A DNA stretch of 64,000 nucleotides from Moraxella bovoculi 237 (GTDB lineage: Bacteria; Pseudomonadota; Gammaproteobacteria; Pseudomonadales; Moraxellaceae), in contig NZ_AOMT01000026.1 of assembly GCF_000696305.2 (NCBI RefSeq), positions 1 through 64,000 on the forward strand, given 5' to 3'. Positions 49,476-58,072 of this stretch are shown one piece after another. The stretch's first letter is position 1. Each line of letters starts with the position of its first letter. Position numbers and translations under genes: made by a program. The notes below the pieces were generated by a model. That model had not been told where the DNA came from. It saw nothing but the letters and a program-made list of their open reading frames with translations, and searched no databases.

Positions 49476-50144
49476 ATGAAATATACACTCACTAAGGCAA
49501 ACGAAAGCCAAAGCCAATACCCGCATCAAACCCGTGAGGTTGTTGACGACATCACCCAAGCTGAGATTGACAAAAATGTCTTTATGGGTAAATTGTCGGA
49601 TTTGACGCACAACCTTGCCAACTGGGGGCGAAAAAATTCGCTGTGGCCGTTTAACTTCGGCACAAGCTGTTGCTATGTGGAATATGCCACGACCTTGACA
49701 GGCGTGCACGATTTATCACGCTTTGGGGCGGAGGTTATCCGAGCTTCCCCCCGTCAAGCGGACGTGATGATTGTGGCGGGGACATGTTTTGTCAAAATGG
49801 CACCTGTGATACTGCGATTGTACGAGCAAATGCTAGAACCCAAATGGGTCATCTCTATGGGGGCGTGTGCCAACTCGGGCGGTATGTATGACATTTATTC
49901 GGTGGTGCAGGGTGTGGATAAAATCCTGCCTGTGGACGTTTATATCCCTGGCTGTCCGCCACGCCCTGAGGCACTCATTCAGGCGTTAATGCTTCTACAA
50001 AACTCAATCCAAGAAGAGCGCCGTCCACTTGGTATTCATCTTGACCAAAATATCTATCAGCCGATTATGACCCCAGAACGGGATAGAAAAAATAGCGAGC
50101 GGATTGCGGTTAAAAATTTAAGAAGTCCTGATAATGTGGAGTGA
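49476..50144 (+). CDS. nuoB: NADH-quinone oxidoreductase subunit B
   Basis: Carries the terminal [4Fe-4S] cluster N2 that reduces quinone. 222 residues. Cluster ligands: two Cys in [10 protein letters not shown], one in [11 protein letters not shown] and one in [12 protein letters not shown]. It ends at 50144. In relatives nuoCD follows directly; here a 1.4-kb accessory stretch intervenes. Confidence 0.97.
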   Translation: MKYTLTKANESQSQYPHQTREVVDDITQAEIDKNVFMGKLSDLTHNLANWGRKNSLWPFNFGTSCCYVEYATTLTGVHDLSRFGAEVIRASPRQADVMIVAGTCFVKMAPVILRLYEQMLEPKWVISMGACANSGGMYDIYSVVQGVDKILPVDVYIPGCPPRPEALIQALMLLQNSIQEERRPLGIHLDQNIYQPIMTPERDRKNSERIAVKNLRSPDNVE

Positions 50145-50197
50145 ATTTTGTTTTGTGAGTAAAATTCATTAACTAGGAATTGACAAGGTGTCATGTA

Positions 50198-50494
50198 ATG
50201 CAACATAAGAAGTTTGATAGAGAAATTTTGAAACAGATTAAATCTCTTTATGTGCATGATAATTGGCGCGCCCCCATTGCTTATGCTAAAAGTAATATAG
50301 AAATTTCAAGAAATCGTTTTAGTCATTTTATGGAGCATTTTTTTACTGGAATGCACGGAGAAAATTACCACCTTATTCATCATTTATTTCCTGCTACTCC
50401 ATTTTGGAGCTTAAAAAAAGCTCATCATATTTTAATGCAAGATGATGAGTATTGTTCCATAAATGAAAGATTTGGGGGGAATTTTTATTTCTAA
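50198..50494 (+). CDS. C-terminal fragment of a fatty-acid-desaturase-like protein
   Basis: A 98-residue ORF in a low-GC stretch between nuoB and nuoCD, with AAGGTG about six bases before the ATG. It ends HFMEHFFTGMHGENYHLIHH then LFPATPFWSLKKAHHIL, which holds the third histidine box (HxxHH) of membrane desaturases; the first two boxes and the membrane helices are missing. As catalysis needs all three boxes, it should be inactive. Most likely a truncated gene that came in with the neighbouring transporter; a function as a small protein cannot be excluded. Confidence 0.5.
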   Translation: MQHKKFDREILKQIKSLYVHDNWRAPIAYAKSNIEISRNRFSHFMEHFFTGMHGENYHLIHHLFPATPFWSLKKAHHILMQDDEYCSINERFGGNFYF

Positions 50495-50538
50495 CGATAA
50501 AAATCCTTCTATGTGGCAACAGTTATGGAGAAGGGGGT

Positions 50539-51459
50539 ATGTCTAAGGTAATGTTGGGAGTTTTGTTGGCGTTATCGGCTGCTGCTCTTAATGCGTCCAT
50601 TGGGGTATTTAGTAAAGTTTTGCTACAAAATGGATTGAGTCCACAAGATATTGCTTTTTTTAAGACGGTTTGTGCTTTTGTGATATTGAGTTTAATTTTG
50701 ATTAACAAGCCATTATCAGTACAAAAAAAAGAAATTGTTAATAGTGAAATAACATCAGATTTAAATTGGTTAAATCTACTGACTAAAATAGCCATCTGTG
50801 CATTTTTGGGTATTTTTGTATTATTTTTCTTTGAAACAACCGCTTATCAATATGGCTTTGCATCAAATGTTGTGGTTGTTTTAATGGCTTGCGCCTCTGT
50901 TTCGGCATTGCTATTTGGGAAGATTTTATTAAACGAGAAATTAACAATTTCCGCTATTTTAGGGACGTTATTGGCGATTATTGGAATATTTGCAATATCG
51001 TGGTCTGGTGGTAGTAATTTAAATATGCTATTAAATGCAATTATCGCAGGTAGTGGCTATGGTGTTTTTTCGGTTTTGGTAAAAAAATTCTCTTTAAATG
51101 GTGGAATTTATTTAACGAGATTATTTATGATGTTTGGTAGTATGTATTTATTTTTTCCTTATTTAAATAACATACACCACATTGATTGGAATGCTTTGAT
51201 TGTAATGAATGTATTGGCATTAGCAGTATTGCCCACCATACTGGGATTTTATTGCACAACTAAGGCTTTAAATTATTTGACAGCAGCAAAAGTGCAGGTT
51301 ACAGAATTATCCGAACCTATTTTTGCAGTTGTTATGGCTTGGGTGTTTTTAAGTGAATTGCCAACCTATCAATTTTTTGTTGGAGCGATTTTTATTATAA
51401 TGGGCATTGTTCTAATCAACCAAATGCACCAAAGTTTATTGGCAAAAATAACTAAATAG
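50539..51459 (+). CDS. EamA-family (DMT superfamily) transporter
   Basis: A 306-residue protein with ten hydrophobic segments in two repeats, typical of the drug/metabolite transporter superfamily (EamA/RhaT type). Its A/T richness contrasts with the nuo genes on either side, suggesting horizontal acquisition. Likely substrate (amino acid or metabolite efflux) is unknown. RBS AAGGGGG abuts the ATG. Within the operon it would be co-transcribed with nuo genes unless it has its own promoter; I saw none. Confidence 0.85.
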   Translation: MSKVMLGVLLALSAAALNASIGVFSKVLLQNGLSPQDIAFFKTVCAFVILSLILINKPLSVQKKEIVNSEITSDLNWLNLLTKIAICAFLGIFVLFFFETTAYQYGFASNVVVVLMACASVSALLFGKILLNEKLTISAILGTLLAIIGIFAISWSGGSNLNMLLNAIIAGSGYGVFSVLVKKFSLNGGIYLTRLFMMFGSMYLFFPYLNNIHHIDWNALIVMNVLALAVLPTILGFYCTTKALNYLTAAKVQVTELSEPIFAVVMAWVFLSELPTYQFFVGAIFIIMGIVLINQMHQSLLAKITK

Positions 51460-51532
51460 ATTCGCTTTAAACCGCAAGCACCAAATTAAATTAAGTTAAA
51501 CAAATTAACAAACACAAACAAAAGTTGGTATT

Positions 51533-53281
51533 ATGAGCATTCACCACATTCACGATTTTGAGATTTTAACCGAATTAAACGCTAAGTTTACAGGACTGAC
51601 CGTCCAAGAGACCGCTGAAGGCATTCCGACTGTGTGGGTGGATAAAGCCCAAGTGCTTGATTTATTGCTGTATTTGCGAACACTGCCCAAGCCTTTTGTG
51701 ATGCTGGTGGATTTGTCCTGTATTGACGAGCGTTTGCGTAAGCACCGCTATGGACAGCCTGCGTCTGATTTTACCGTGTTTTACCATTTGATGAGTTTGG
51801 AGCGAAACTCGGACATTCGCATTAAAGTCGCTTTGCGTGAGGGCGAGCATATTCCGTCCGCCACACAAATTTACCCCAACGCCAACTGGTATGAGCGTGA
51901 AGTGTGGGATATGTTTGGCGTGGTGTTTGACGGACACCCCCATTTGACACGGATTTTATTGCCAAAATATTGGGAAGGACACCCACTGCGTAAGGAATAT
52001 CACGCAAGAGCGACCGAGTTTACGCCGTATTTTCTAAACACCGCCAAACAGCAATTTGAACAAGAAAACCTACGATTCGTCCCCGAAGAATGGGGAATGA
52101 AACGCTCAGGGCGGGACGAAGATTTTATGTTTTTGAACATCGGTCCAAACCACCCGTCCGCACACGGGGCGTTTCGCTTGGTGTTACAGCTTGACGGTGA
52201 GGAGATTGTGGATTGTATTCCTGACATCGGCTATCATCATAGAGGTGCGGAGAAAATGGCAGAACGCCAAACGTGGCATTCGTTCATTCCTTATACCGAC
52301 CGAATTGACTATCTGGGCGGTGTGATGAATGAGTTGCCGTATATCATGGCGGTTGAGAAATTGGCTGGCATTACCACCCCTGACCGTGCCAACGTCATTC
52401 GCATTATGATGAGTGAGTTTTTTAGGATTACCAATAACTTGCTCTATTGGGGGACGTTTATCCAAGACGCTGGCGGTATGACCCCTGTGTTTTATATGTT
52501 TGCCGACCGCCAAAAGGCGTATGATGTCATTGAAGCGGTAACAGGCTATCGTATGCATCCTGCGTGGTTTAGAATTGGCGGTACGGCTCACGATTTGCCA
52601 AATGGTTGGGAGCGACTGGTGCGTGAGTTTTTGGATTGGATGCCAAAACGCCTTGATGAATACTATAAGGCAACGATGACCAACACCGTGCTAAAAGGAC
52701 GTACGCAAAATGTCGCCCAATACAACGCCAAACAAGCCCTAGCGTGGGGTGTAACAGGGGCGGGACTTCGTGCCACGGGCATTGATTTTGATTTGCGTAA
52801 GGCTCGTCCGTATCTAGGCTATGAGAATTTTGATTTTGAAATTCCTGTGTTTTATAACGGTGATGCCTATGACCGCTGCTTGGTAAAAATTGAAGAGATT
52901 CGCCAATCACTGCGTATCATTGAGCAATGCCTAAATAATATGCCAAGCGGAGCGTATAAAGCCGAACACCCGCTTGCCGTGCCACCGCCAAAAGACCGCA
53001 CCTTACAAGACATTGAAACGCTCATCAACCACTTTGTGTCGGTGTCGTGGGGGCCTGTCATGCCACAAGGGGAGAGTGCCTGTATGGTAGAAGGCGTAAA
53101 AGGGCTAAACAGCTATTATGTAACGTCCGACAACTCAACGATGAGCTATCGCACTCGTATCCGTACCCCAACCTTTGCCCATTTGCAACAAATGCCGTCT
53201 GTGATTAACGGCTCTTTGGTATCAGATGCGATTATTTATTTGGCAAGTATTGATATTGTGATGGCGGATTGTGATAGGTGA
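51533..53281 (+). CDS. nuoCD: NADH-quinone oxidoreductase subunit C/D (fused)
   Basis: Natural fusion of subunits C and D, as in enterobacteria and Moraxellaceae; 582 residues. The C domain (about 1-180) includes [21 protein letters not shown]; the D domain (from about 195) has [40 protein letters not shown] and the C-terminal [13 protein letters not shown]. Ends at 53281, followed by a second insertion. Confidence 0.97.
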   Translation: MSIHHIHDFEILTELNAKFTGLTVQETAEGIPTVWVDKAQVLDLLLYLRTLPKPFVMLVDLSCIDERLRKHRYGQPASDFTVFYHLMSLERNSDIRIKVALREGEHIPSATQIYPNANWYEREVWDMFGVVFDGHPHLTRILLPKYWEGHPLRKEYHARATEFTPYFLNTAKQQFEQENLRFVPEEWGMKRSGRDEDFMFLNIGPNHPSAHGAFRLVLQLDGEEIVDCIPDIGYHHRGAEKMAERQTWHSFIPYTDRIDYLGGVMNELPYIMAVEKLAGITTPDRANVIRIMMSEFFRITNNLLYWGTFIQDAGGMTPVFYMFADRQKAYDVIEAVTGYRMHPAWFRIGGTAHDLPNGWERLVREFLDWMPKRLDEYYKATMTNTVLKGRTQNVAQYNAKQALAWGVTGAGLRATGIDFDLRKARPYLGYENFDFEIPVFYNGDAYDRCLVKIEEIRQSLRIIEQCLNNMPSGAYKAEHPLAVPPPKDRTLQDIETLINHFVSVSWGPVMPQGESACMVEGVKGLNSYYVTSDNSTMSYRTRIRTPTFAHLQQMPSVINGSLVSDAIIYLASIDIVMADCDR

Positions 53282-53337
53282 TAGTTAATGGTGTGTGATT
53301 TTTATGATTATGCACCACTAAAAACCTAAGGGAGTTT

Positions 53338-53617
53338 ATGGGCAGATTTTTGATCAATTTGATTAGCGGTATTGGCTTTTTGGTTTTTTGCTATTGTGTA
53401 TTTGTATGAAAATGGAGGGCTTAGCAAAACAGTATTTGGCTTGATTTTATTTGTTATTATTGGTGTTGTTGGTTTGATGTCTGTGCTTGCCAATAAAACT
53501 GCCCCAAATAACACCAAGAGTCATTTACAAGACAATCGCCAAACAGGTTTAAAAATCAGCATTTTTACCGCTTGTATTATGGTAAGTGTCTTATTGTATA
53601 AAGTGAGTGGTATGTGA
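53338..53617 (+). pseudogene. Small membrane protein, probably frameshifted in a poly-T tract
   Basis: The ATG at 53338 gives a short frame (GRFLINLISGIGFLVF) that ends at a TGA within 23 codons. A second frame from 53372 continues the same hydrophobic theme (WFFAIVYLYENGGLSK, TVFGLILFVIIGVVGLMS) to 53617. Joining the two in the run of Ts (about 53380-53388) yields a protein of about 93 residues with two or three helices. I do not recognise the family. The run of Ts could also allow slippage. Downstream, codons in the same frame after the TGA read HYLIIVLFCVVAIIFVIAKH (to 53680) without a start. Confidence 0.45.
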
Positions 53618-53666
53618 CATTATTTAATCATCGTTTTATTTTGTGTCGTTGCCATTATCTTTGTGA

Positions 53667-54002
53667 TTGCCAAGCATTAAAAATCAAAATAAAAATCATG
53701 TATTTCCAAAAATAAAATTAGAAAATCAATTCAATGATTTATTAATATCAATATTGATTAATACTAATAAAAATTCAAAGTCATTTTGTTTTTTTGCAGT
53801 CGCTTATGATGAGCTTATCTTAGCAGTGATATTAACTTTGGCTTGGGTGGTATTGGATTATGGCCTGTTGTTATTATATGCTTATTTGTTTGCCAAAATT
53901 GCCAATGTCATCTTTATCAAAATAAGTATGATACTATCGGCGGTGGTGTTATTGGCATTTACCTGTTTTGGGGTAATAAGTTCACTGCGTGATTTATTAT
54001 AA
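53667..54002 (+). pseudogene. Membrane-protein remnant, possibly LysE/RhtB-type exporter
   Basis: A TTG-initiated frame of 111 residues. The first 40 residues look random; then SFCFFAVAYDELILAVIL followed by LAWVVLDYGLLLLYAYLF and KIANVIFIKISMILSAVVLL. The order of helices and the KNSKSFCFF start resemble the second half of LysE-family exporters, with an internal gap. No start or N-terminal half is nearby. Assigned only weakly. Confidence 0.35.
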
Positions 54003-54032
54003 ACCAGTATTTTATATTGAACGGTTAAAAAA

Positions 54033-55328
54033 ATGAAAAAAGCCATTGTCTTGCCCCTAATCATTACATTATTGGCACTCACCGCTTGGGTATTTTATGA
54101 CCCAGCCCCCAAACCCAATCCCAAGCCTTTTGAAGTGCAAAAAGCAGAAGATTTTGACTATGTGTTTGGTTTAATCAAGCAAGAATATCCCTTATTGCAA
54201 GCACAAAAAAACGCCACAGGCTATGATTTTGTTGCTGATTATGCCAAGCACAAAGCCCATATTATGCAGGCAAAAAATCCCACTGAGTTTTTCTTTTTAT
54301 TAAACGATGTGCTTGACAAATTGGACAACGAACACACCCATATGATGACCAAAGCCGATGTGCAATACGCCATTGGCATTTATAGTCAAAGCAATCACGA
54401 CGATTATCGCTGGCAGATTTATACCCATTTGACTCGTGATAAACGCTTGCAACAAGCCTATGCTACCGAAATTGGTATGACGCCCGCCCAAGAAGAACAG
54501 GCACGCCGTGATAAAATTGCCAAAATTGATGCCCAAATTGCTGTGCCTGCCAATGTGCAGATGTTTGATGTTGTACCCAATCAGGTGGGCTATTTGTCGG
54601 TGCGTGAGCTGACCCATGTAAGCCTACTGGATACGGACGAACGCCACGCTGTGATGCGTTATTTGCAAAAAATCAAGCATTACCCTGCTTTGATTATAGA
54701 TATTCGCACCAATACAGGGGGCGATACTCGCTATTGGACGCAGTTTTTGTTGCCTGCCATCACAGCTCGCCCCTTATCGCTTGATTTGTATAGCTTTTTT
54801 AAACAAGGCACGCACATGGACGCTTACAAAGCCACTCGCCCCACGATGACGGACATTGACCGCACGCAGGTGGCAAAGGCGTTGCCTGTGTCGGCAGATT
54901 TGGCACGGATTTTGGATACATTTGCCTATCAAGAAATTCAGCCTTTGCGTGTGGATATGGACCCAGACGGCATTGGGTTTGGCGGTAAAATTTATCTATT
55001 GGTGGACAACGATGTGTACAGTTCGGCAGAAACTTTGGCGATTTTTGCCAAATACACACAGTTTGCCACTTTGGTGGGGACGCCCACTCGTGGCGATGGC
55101 GTAGGCACTGACCCAATGATTGCGATTTTGCCCAACACCCATTTTGCTATCCGCTATGCCAAACAGCTTGGGATTGCCCCAGACGGCACGATAAATGCTA
55201 TCCGTGGCACACAGCCTGATGTACTGGTGGCAAATCCACCAAACTTTACGCTTCCCACCGATGTCGATGTCGCCAAAAACGACCCTGTGATACAGCGTGC
55301 GGTGCAGTTGGCATTATCATCGCATTAG
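54033..55328 (+). CDS. Membrane-anchored S41-family peptidase
   Basis: A 431-residue protein with an N-terminal membrane helix (AIVLPLIITLLALTAWVF) and a periplasmic S41 (C-terminal processing peptidase/tail-specific protease) domain. The central fold motif RTNTGGDTRYW (about residue 230) is the S41 oxyanion loop, and YSSAETLAIFAKY (about residue 330) contains the predicted nucleophile Ser; GDGVGTDPMIAI follows. The PDZ domain typical of CtpA is not visible, so it is a short variant. Substrate unknown. It lies in the second accessory stretch in nuo. Confidence 0.8.
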   Translation: MKKAIVLPLIITLLALTAWVFYDPAPKPNPKPFEVQKAEDFDYVFGLIKQEYPLLQAQKNATGYDFVADYAKHKAHIMQAKNPTEFFFLLNDVLDKLDNEHTHMMTKADVQYAIGIYSQSNHDDYRWQIYTHLTRDKRLQQAYATEIGMTPAQEEQARRDKIAKIDAQIAVPANVQMFDVVPNQVGYLSVRELTHVSLLDTDERHAVMRYLQKIKHYPALIIDIRTNTGGDTRYWTQFLLPAITARPLSLDLYSFFKQGTHMDAYKATRPTMTDIDRTQVAKALPVSADLARILDTFAYQEIQPLRVDMDPDGIGFGGKIYLLVDNDVYSSAETLAIFAKYTQFATLVGTPTRGDGVGTDPMIAILPNTHFAIRYAKQLGIAPDGTINAIRGTQPDVLVANPPNFTLPTDVDVAKNDPVIQRAVQLALSSH

Positions 55329-55373
55329 TGGCGTATCATTTGTCTGTTTTAAATGGCTTTTGTTATTTTGATG

Positions 55374-55945
55374 TTATTGCATTGATATTGGCGTTAGGCG
55401 ATAAGTGCTTGGAGATACGCCATAATGTGCTTTAAATGCACGATTAAAATGGGTTTGTGGGCCAAACCCTGTCTCAATGGCAATTTGGGTAATCAATTCT
55501 GACAGCCTAGGGTGCTGATGTGCCTTTAATGCACCACCTAATTTTTCATTAGGCAAAGCACGCAACACACATACCAGTATTGATTGGGCTAAATTATCCA
55601 CCAAAAACGCATTGCCAATTTGATTGGGGTTTTGAGCTTCATCACTCATTAACTTTACCAACGGATGCAGTGTTTGTTCATTTAAGGTTACAATAAAAAA
55701 ATCTGGCAGATTTGCCAATAAGTTACTGTGTTTGTCGGCATAAAAATTTAAGCACAGCATTGTGCAATCGGCCTGGCTGCCAACTTGATTGACCAAAAAT
55801 GCCCCTGACATACTTTGGGTAGCACAAGTGGCATCAATCAAGCGATGTGTGTCAGCATTGGCATTTTGTATGCAGTGGGTTATCCCACAAAACAAGGCAA
55901 TATCCCCCGCCCTTAAAATGTGAGTTGTGTTTTTACAGCAAGTTT
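55374..55945 (-). pseudogene. Remnant of a Cupin/AraC-family transcriptional regulator
   Basis: From about 55930 one frame reads THILRAGDIALFCGITHCIQN, the sugar-binding-like cupin part of AraC regulators, and ends with ETGFGPQTHFNRAFKAHYGV then SPSTYR, the second helix-turn-helix. The first helix-turn-helix (about 60-70 residues) appears deleted between KAHQHPRLSE and ITQIAIETGF. The open frame upstream to 56132 is A/T rich and unlike protein. Intact relatives are about 290-310 residues. Confidence 0.65.
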
Positions 55946-55993
55946 TACCGCGCCTTTGGGCAAAAGGATATGGCACGGTGGACGGTAGAAAAA

Positions 55994-56008
55994 TAAGAAT
56001 AATTCTTA
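55994..56008. promoter_or_regulatory. Palindrome resembling a Fur box
   Basis: TAAGAAT-A-ATTCTTA is an almost perfect inverted repeat, similar in character to iron-regulated Fur boxes. It lies between the AraC remnant and nuoE, so it could be a leftover regulatory site. Confidence 0.35.
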
Positions 56009-56016
56009 CTAAATAC

Positions 56017-56049
56017 TTACACAAAATTTTGCACGGTAACTTTGTGTAA
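56017..56049. promoter_or_regulatory. Nine-base inverted repeat upstream of nuoE
   Basis: TTACACAAA (56017-56025) and TTTGTGTAA (56041-56049) form a perfect inverted repeat with 15 bases between; spacing suits a dimeric regulator's operator. Confidence 0.35.
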
Positions 56050-56077
56050 AATTTGAACGCAACACTGTGTAAGTTTA

Positions 56078-56086
56078 TGTTACAAT
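56078..56086 (+). promoter_or_regulatory. Possible internal promoter for nuoE-nuoL
   Basis: TGTTACAAT (TGn plus TACAAT) 60 bases before nuoE. TTGAAC lies upstream but at 22 bases, too far for a normal -35. It would give nuoE onward a separate transcription start after the insertion. Confidence 0.4.
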
Positions 56087-56146
56087 ACACGAATTTAGCT
56101 AGCAGATGTAGCCAGCTTCGCAAGCTGTTCATAAAAAGGGTCTTTT

Positions 56147-56656
56147 ATGAAAATAGTAACCGACAAAACCCCCAAAGTTAACATTCACGCCATTTTAACA
56201 CCCCAAGAAATTGACGGCATTCATCATCATATTCATCACTACCCACAACCGAGGGCGGCGGTGCTTGATGCCCTAAAACTCGTCCAAAAACGTAACGGCT
56301 GGGTGGACGACGCCCAAGTCCACGCCATAGCCCATATGCTGTCCATGCCTGTGGCGGACGTGGAGGGCGTGGCGACATTTTTTAACCGCATTTATCGGAT
56401 GCCAGTCGGTCGCCATGTGATTTTGATTTGCGATTCTATCGCTTGCTATCTGAACGGCTATGAGGCATTGGCGGACGCTTTTAAGCGTGAGCTTGGCATC
56501 GATTATGGGCAAACCACAAAAGACGGTCGTTTTACCCTGCTTCCCATTTGCTGTCTTGGCAACTGCGATAAGGGGGCGAGTGTGCTGATTGATGAGGATA
56601 CTTATGGACCTGTATTGCCGTCTGAGGTCGGTCTATTGTTGGAGCAATACGCATGA
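56147..56656 (+). CDS. nuoE: NADH-quinone oxidoreductase subunit E
   Basis: [2Fe-2S] subunit (N1a) of the NADH input module. 169 residues. Cluster cysteines are in CDSIACYLNG (two) and CCLGNCDKGASV (two, C-x-x-x-C spacing). Its stop overlaps the nuoF start (ATGA). Confidence 0.96.
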   Translation: MKIVTDKTPKVNIHAILTPQEIDGIHHHIHHYPQPRAAVLDALKLVQKRNGWVDDAQVHAIAHMLSMPVADVEGVATFFNRIYRMPVGRHVILICDSIACYLNGYEALADAFKRELGIDYGQTTKDGRFTLLPICCLGNCDKGASVLIDEDTYGPVLPSEVGLLLEQYA

Positions 56657-58071
56657 ATAAACCAAATGTCGCCGAGCAAATCAATGCTCGTAAAAACGGA
56701 CTGGCCCCAAGCCAACTAAATCGCCAAAAAACCCCAATCTGGGGCGTGGGACTGGCGGATGGTCAAGCACCGACTTCGCTTACGCACCCTTTGACATGGC
56801 GACTGTATCATCATGATGCAGTGCTGACATTGGCAGATTATGAAGCCTTAGACGGCTTTAAAGGGCTAAAAAACGCCCTAGCCAAAGACCCAAGAGAAGT
56901 AGGCGAGATGATAAAAACCGCCAACGTGCGTGGGCGTGGAGGTGCTGGCTTTAACGCAGGGCTAAAATGGACGTTCATGACTCCGCCTGACGGTGGCGTG
57001 CGGTATTTGATTTGTAATGCCGATGAGATGGAGCCTGGTACGTTCAAAGACCGTCTGCTTATGGAGCGGATTCCGTTTCAGCTTATTGAGGGTATGCTCA
57101 TCACTGCGTATGCCATTGGGGCGAGCGTGGGCTATATCTTTATCCGTGGCGAATATGTCCTAGCCGCCGAACGATTGCAAAACGCCATTAATGAATGTAT
57201 CGCCAATAATTTGCTTGGCGAGGGTATTTTGGGGACGGAGTTTAACTTTGAATTGCATGTTCACACAGGGGCAGGGCGATATATCTGTGGCGAGGAGACG
57301 GCTCTTATCAACTGTTTGGAGGGTCGTCGTGCCAACCCACGCACCAAACCGCCATTTCCCCAAGTGTCAGGGGCGTGGGGTCGTCCAACGGTGGTCAATA
57401 ACGTTGAAACCTTAAACAACATGCCTGCCATTTTGTTAAATGGGGTGGAGTGGTATTTATCCTTGCCAAACGCCAAAGGTAAATCCACTACCCCCGGCAC
57501 TAAGATTATGGGGTGTAGCGGTCGTGTCAAGGACGCAGGGCTGTGGGAAGTGCCATTTGGCTATACTGCTCGTGAGCTGATTGAGCTTGCTGGCGGTATG
57601 CAGGACGGCTTAACCTTAAAGGCGTGGCTACCTGGCGGAGCGAGTACCGACTTTTTGACGGCAAGCGATGAACACCTTGATCTTGTCATGGATTTTGACC
57701 CGATTATGAAGGCAGGCTCACGCCTTGGGACGTGTCTTATGATGGTGGTGGACGAAACGCAAGACATGGTGAGCCTGTCTAGAAACTTACAACAGTTTTT
57801 TCAAAGAGAATCGTGCGGTTGGTGTACCCCTTGCCGTGATGGCTTGCCGTGGGGCGTAAAAATCCTTGATGCGATGGAAAACGGACAAGGGCAAGCGGAC
57901 GACATTGACAAATTGTCCGAGCTGACACGAGATTTATGGCTTGGCAAGACCTTTTGTGCTCATGCCCCAGGGGCGATGGAGCCACTCATGAGTGCGTTAC
58001 GCTATTTCCGTCATGAATTTGAGGCAAAAGTGGGCAAATCAGAGCCACAAGACAACAAGGTAGGGGCATAA
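56653..58071 (+). CDS. nuoF: NADH-quinone oxidoreductase subunit F
   Basis: Binds NADH and FMN and carries the N3 [4Fe-4S] cluster. 472 residues. NADH/FMN site GRGGAGFNAGLKW, and the cluster ligands in ESCGWCTPCRDG plus the later Cys in KTFCAHAPG. Translationally coupled to nuoE; one base separates its stop from nuoG. Confidence 0.97.
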   Translation: MNKPNVAEQINARKNGLAPSQLNRQKTPIWGVGLADGQAPTSLTHPLTWRLYHHDAVLTLADYEALDGFKGLKNALAKDPREVGEMIKTANVRGRGGAGFNAGLKWTFMTPPDGGVRYLICNADEMEPGTFKDRLLMERIPFQLIEGMLITAYAIGASVGYIFIRGEYVLAAERLQNAINECIANNLLGEGILGTEFNFELHVHTGAGRYICGEETALINCLEGRRANPRTKPPFPQVSGAWGRPTVVNNVETLNNMPAILLNGVEWYLSLPNAKGKSTTPGTKIMGCSGRVKDAGLWEVPFGYTARELIELAGGMQDGLTLKAWLPGGASTDFLTASDEHLDLVMDFDPIMKAGSRLGTCLMMVVDETQDMVSLSRNLQQFFQRESCGWCTPCRDGLPWGVKILDAMENGQGQADDIDKLSELTRDLWLGKTFCAHAPGAMEPLMSALRYFRHEFEAKVGKSEPQDNKVGA

Positions 58072-58072
58072 C

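Noticed and set aside
50145-51532. Integrated prophage or integron between nuoB and nuoCD
   Set aside because: No integrase, att-like repeat or phage gene is present; only two ORFs.
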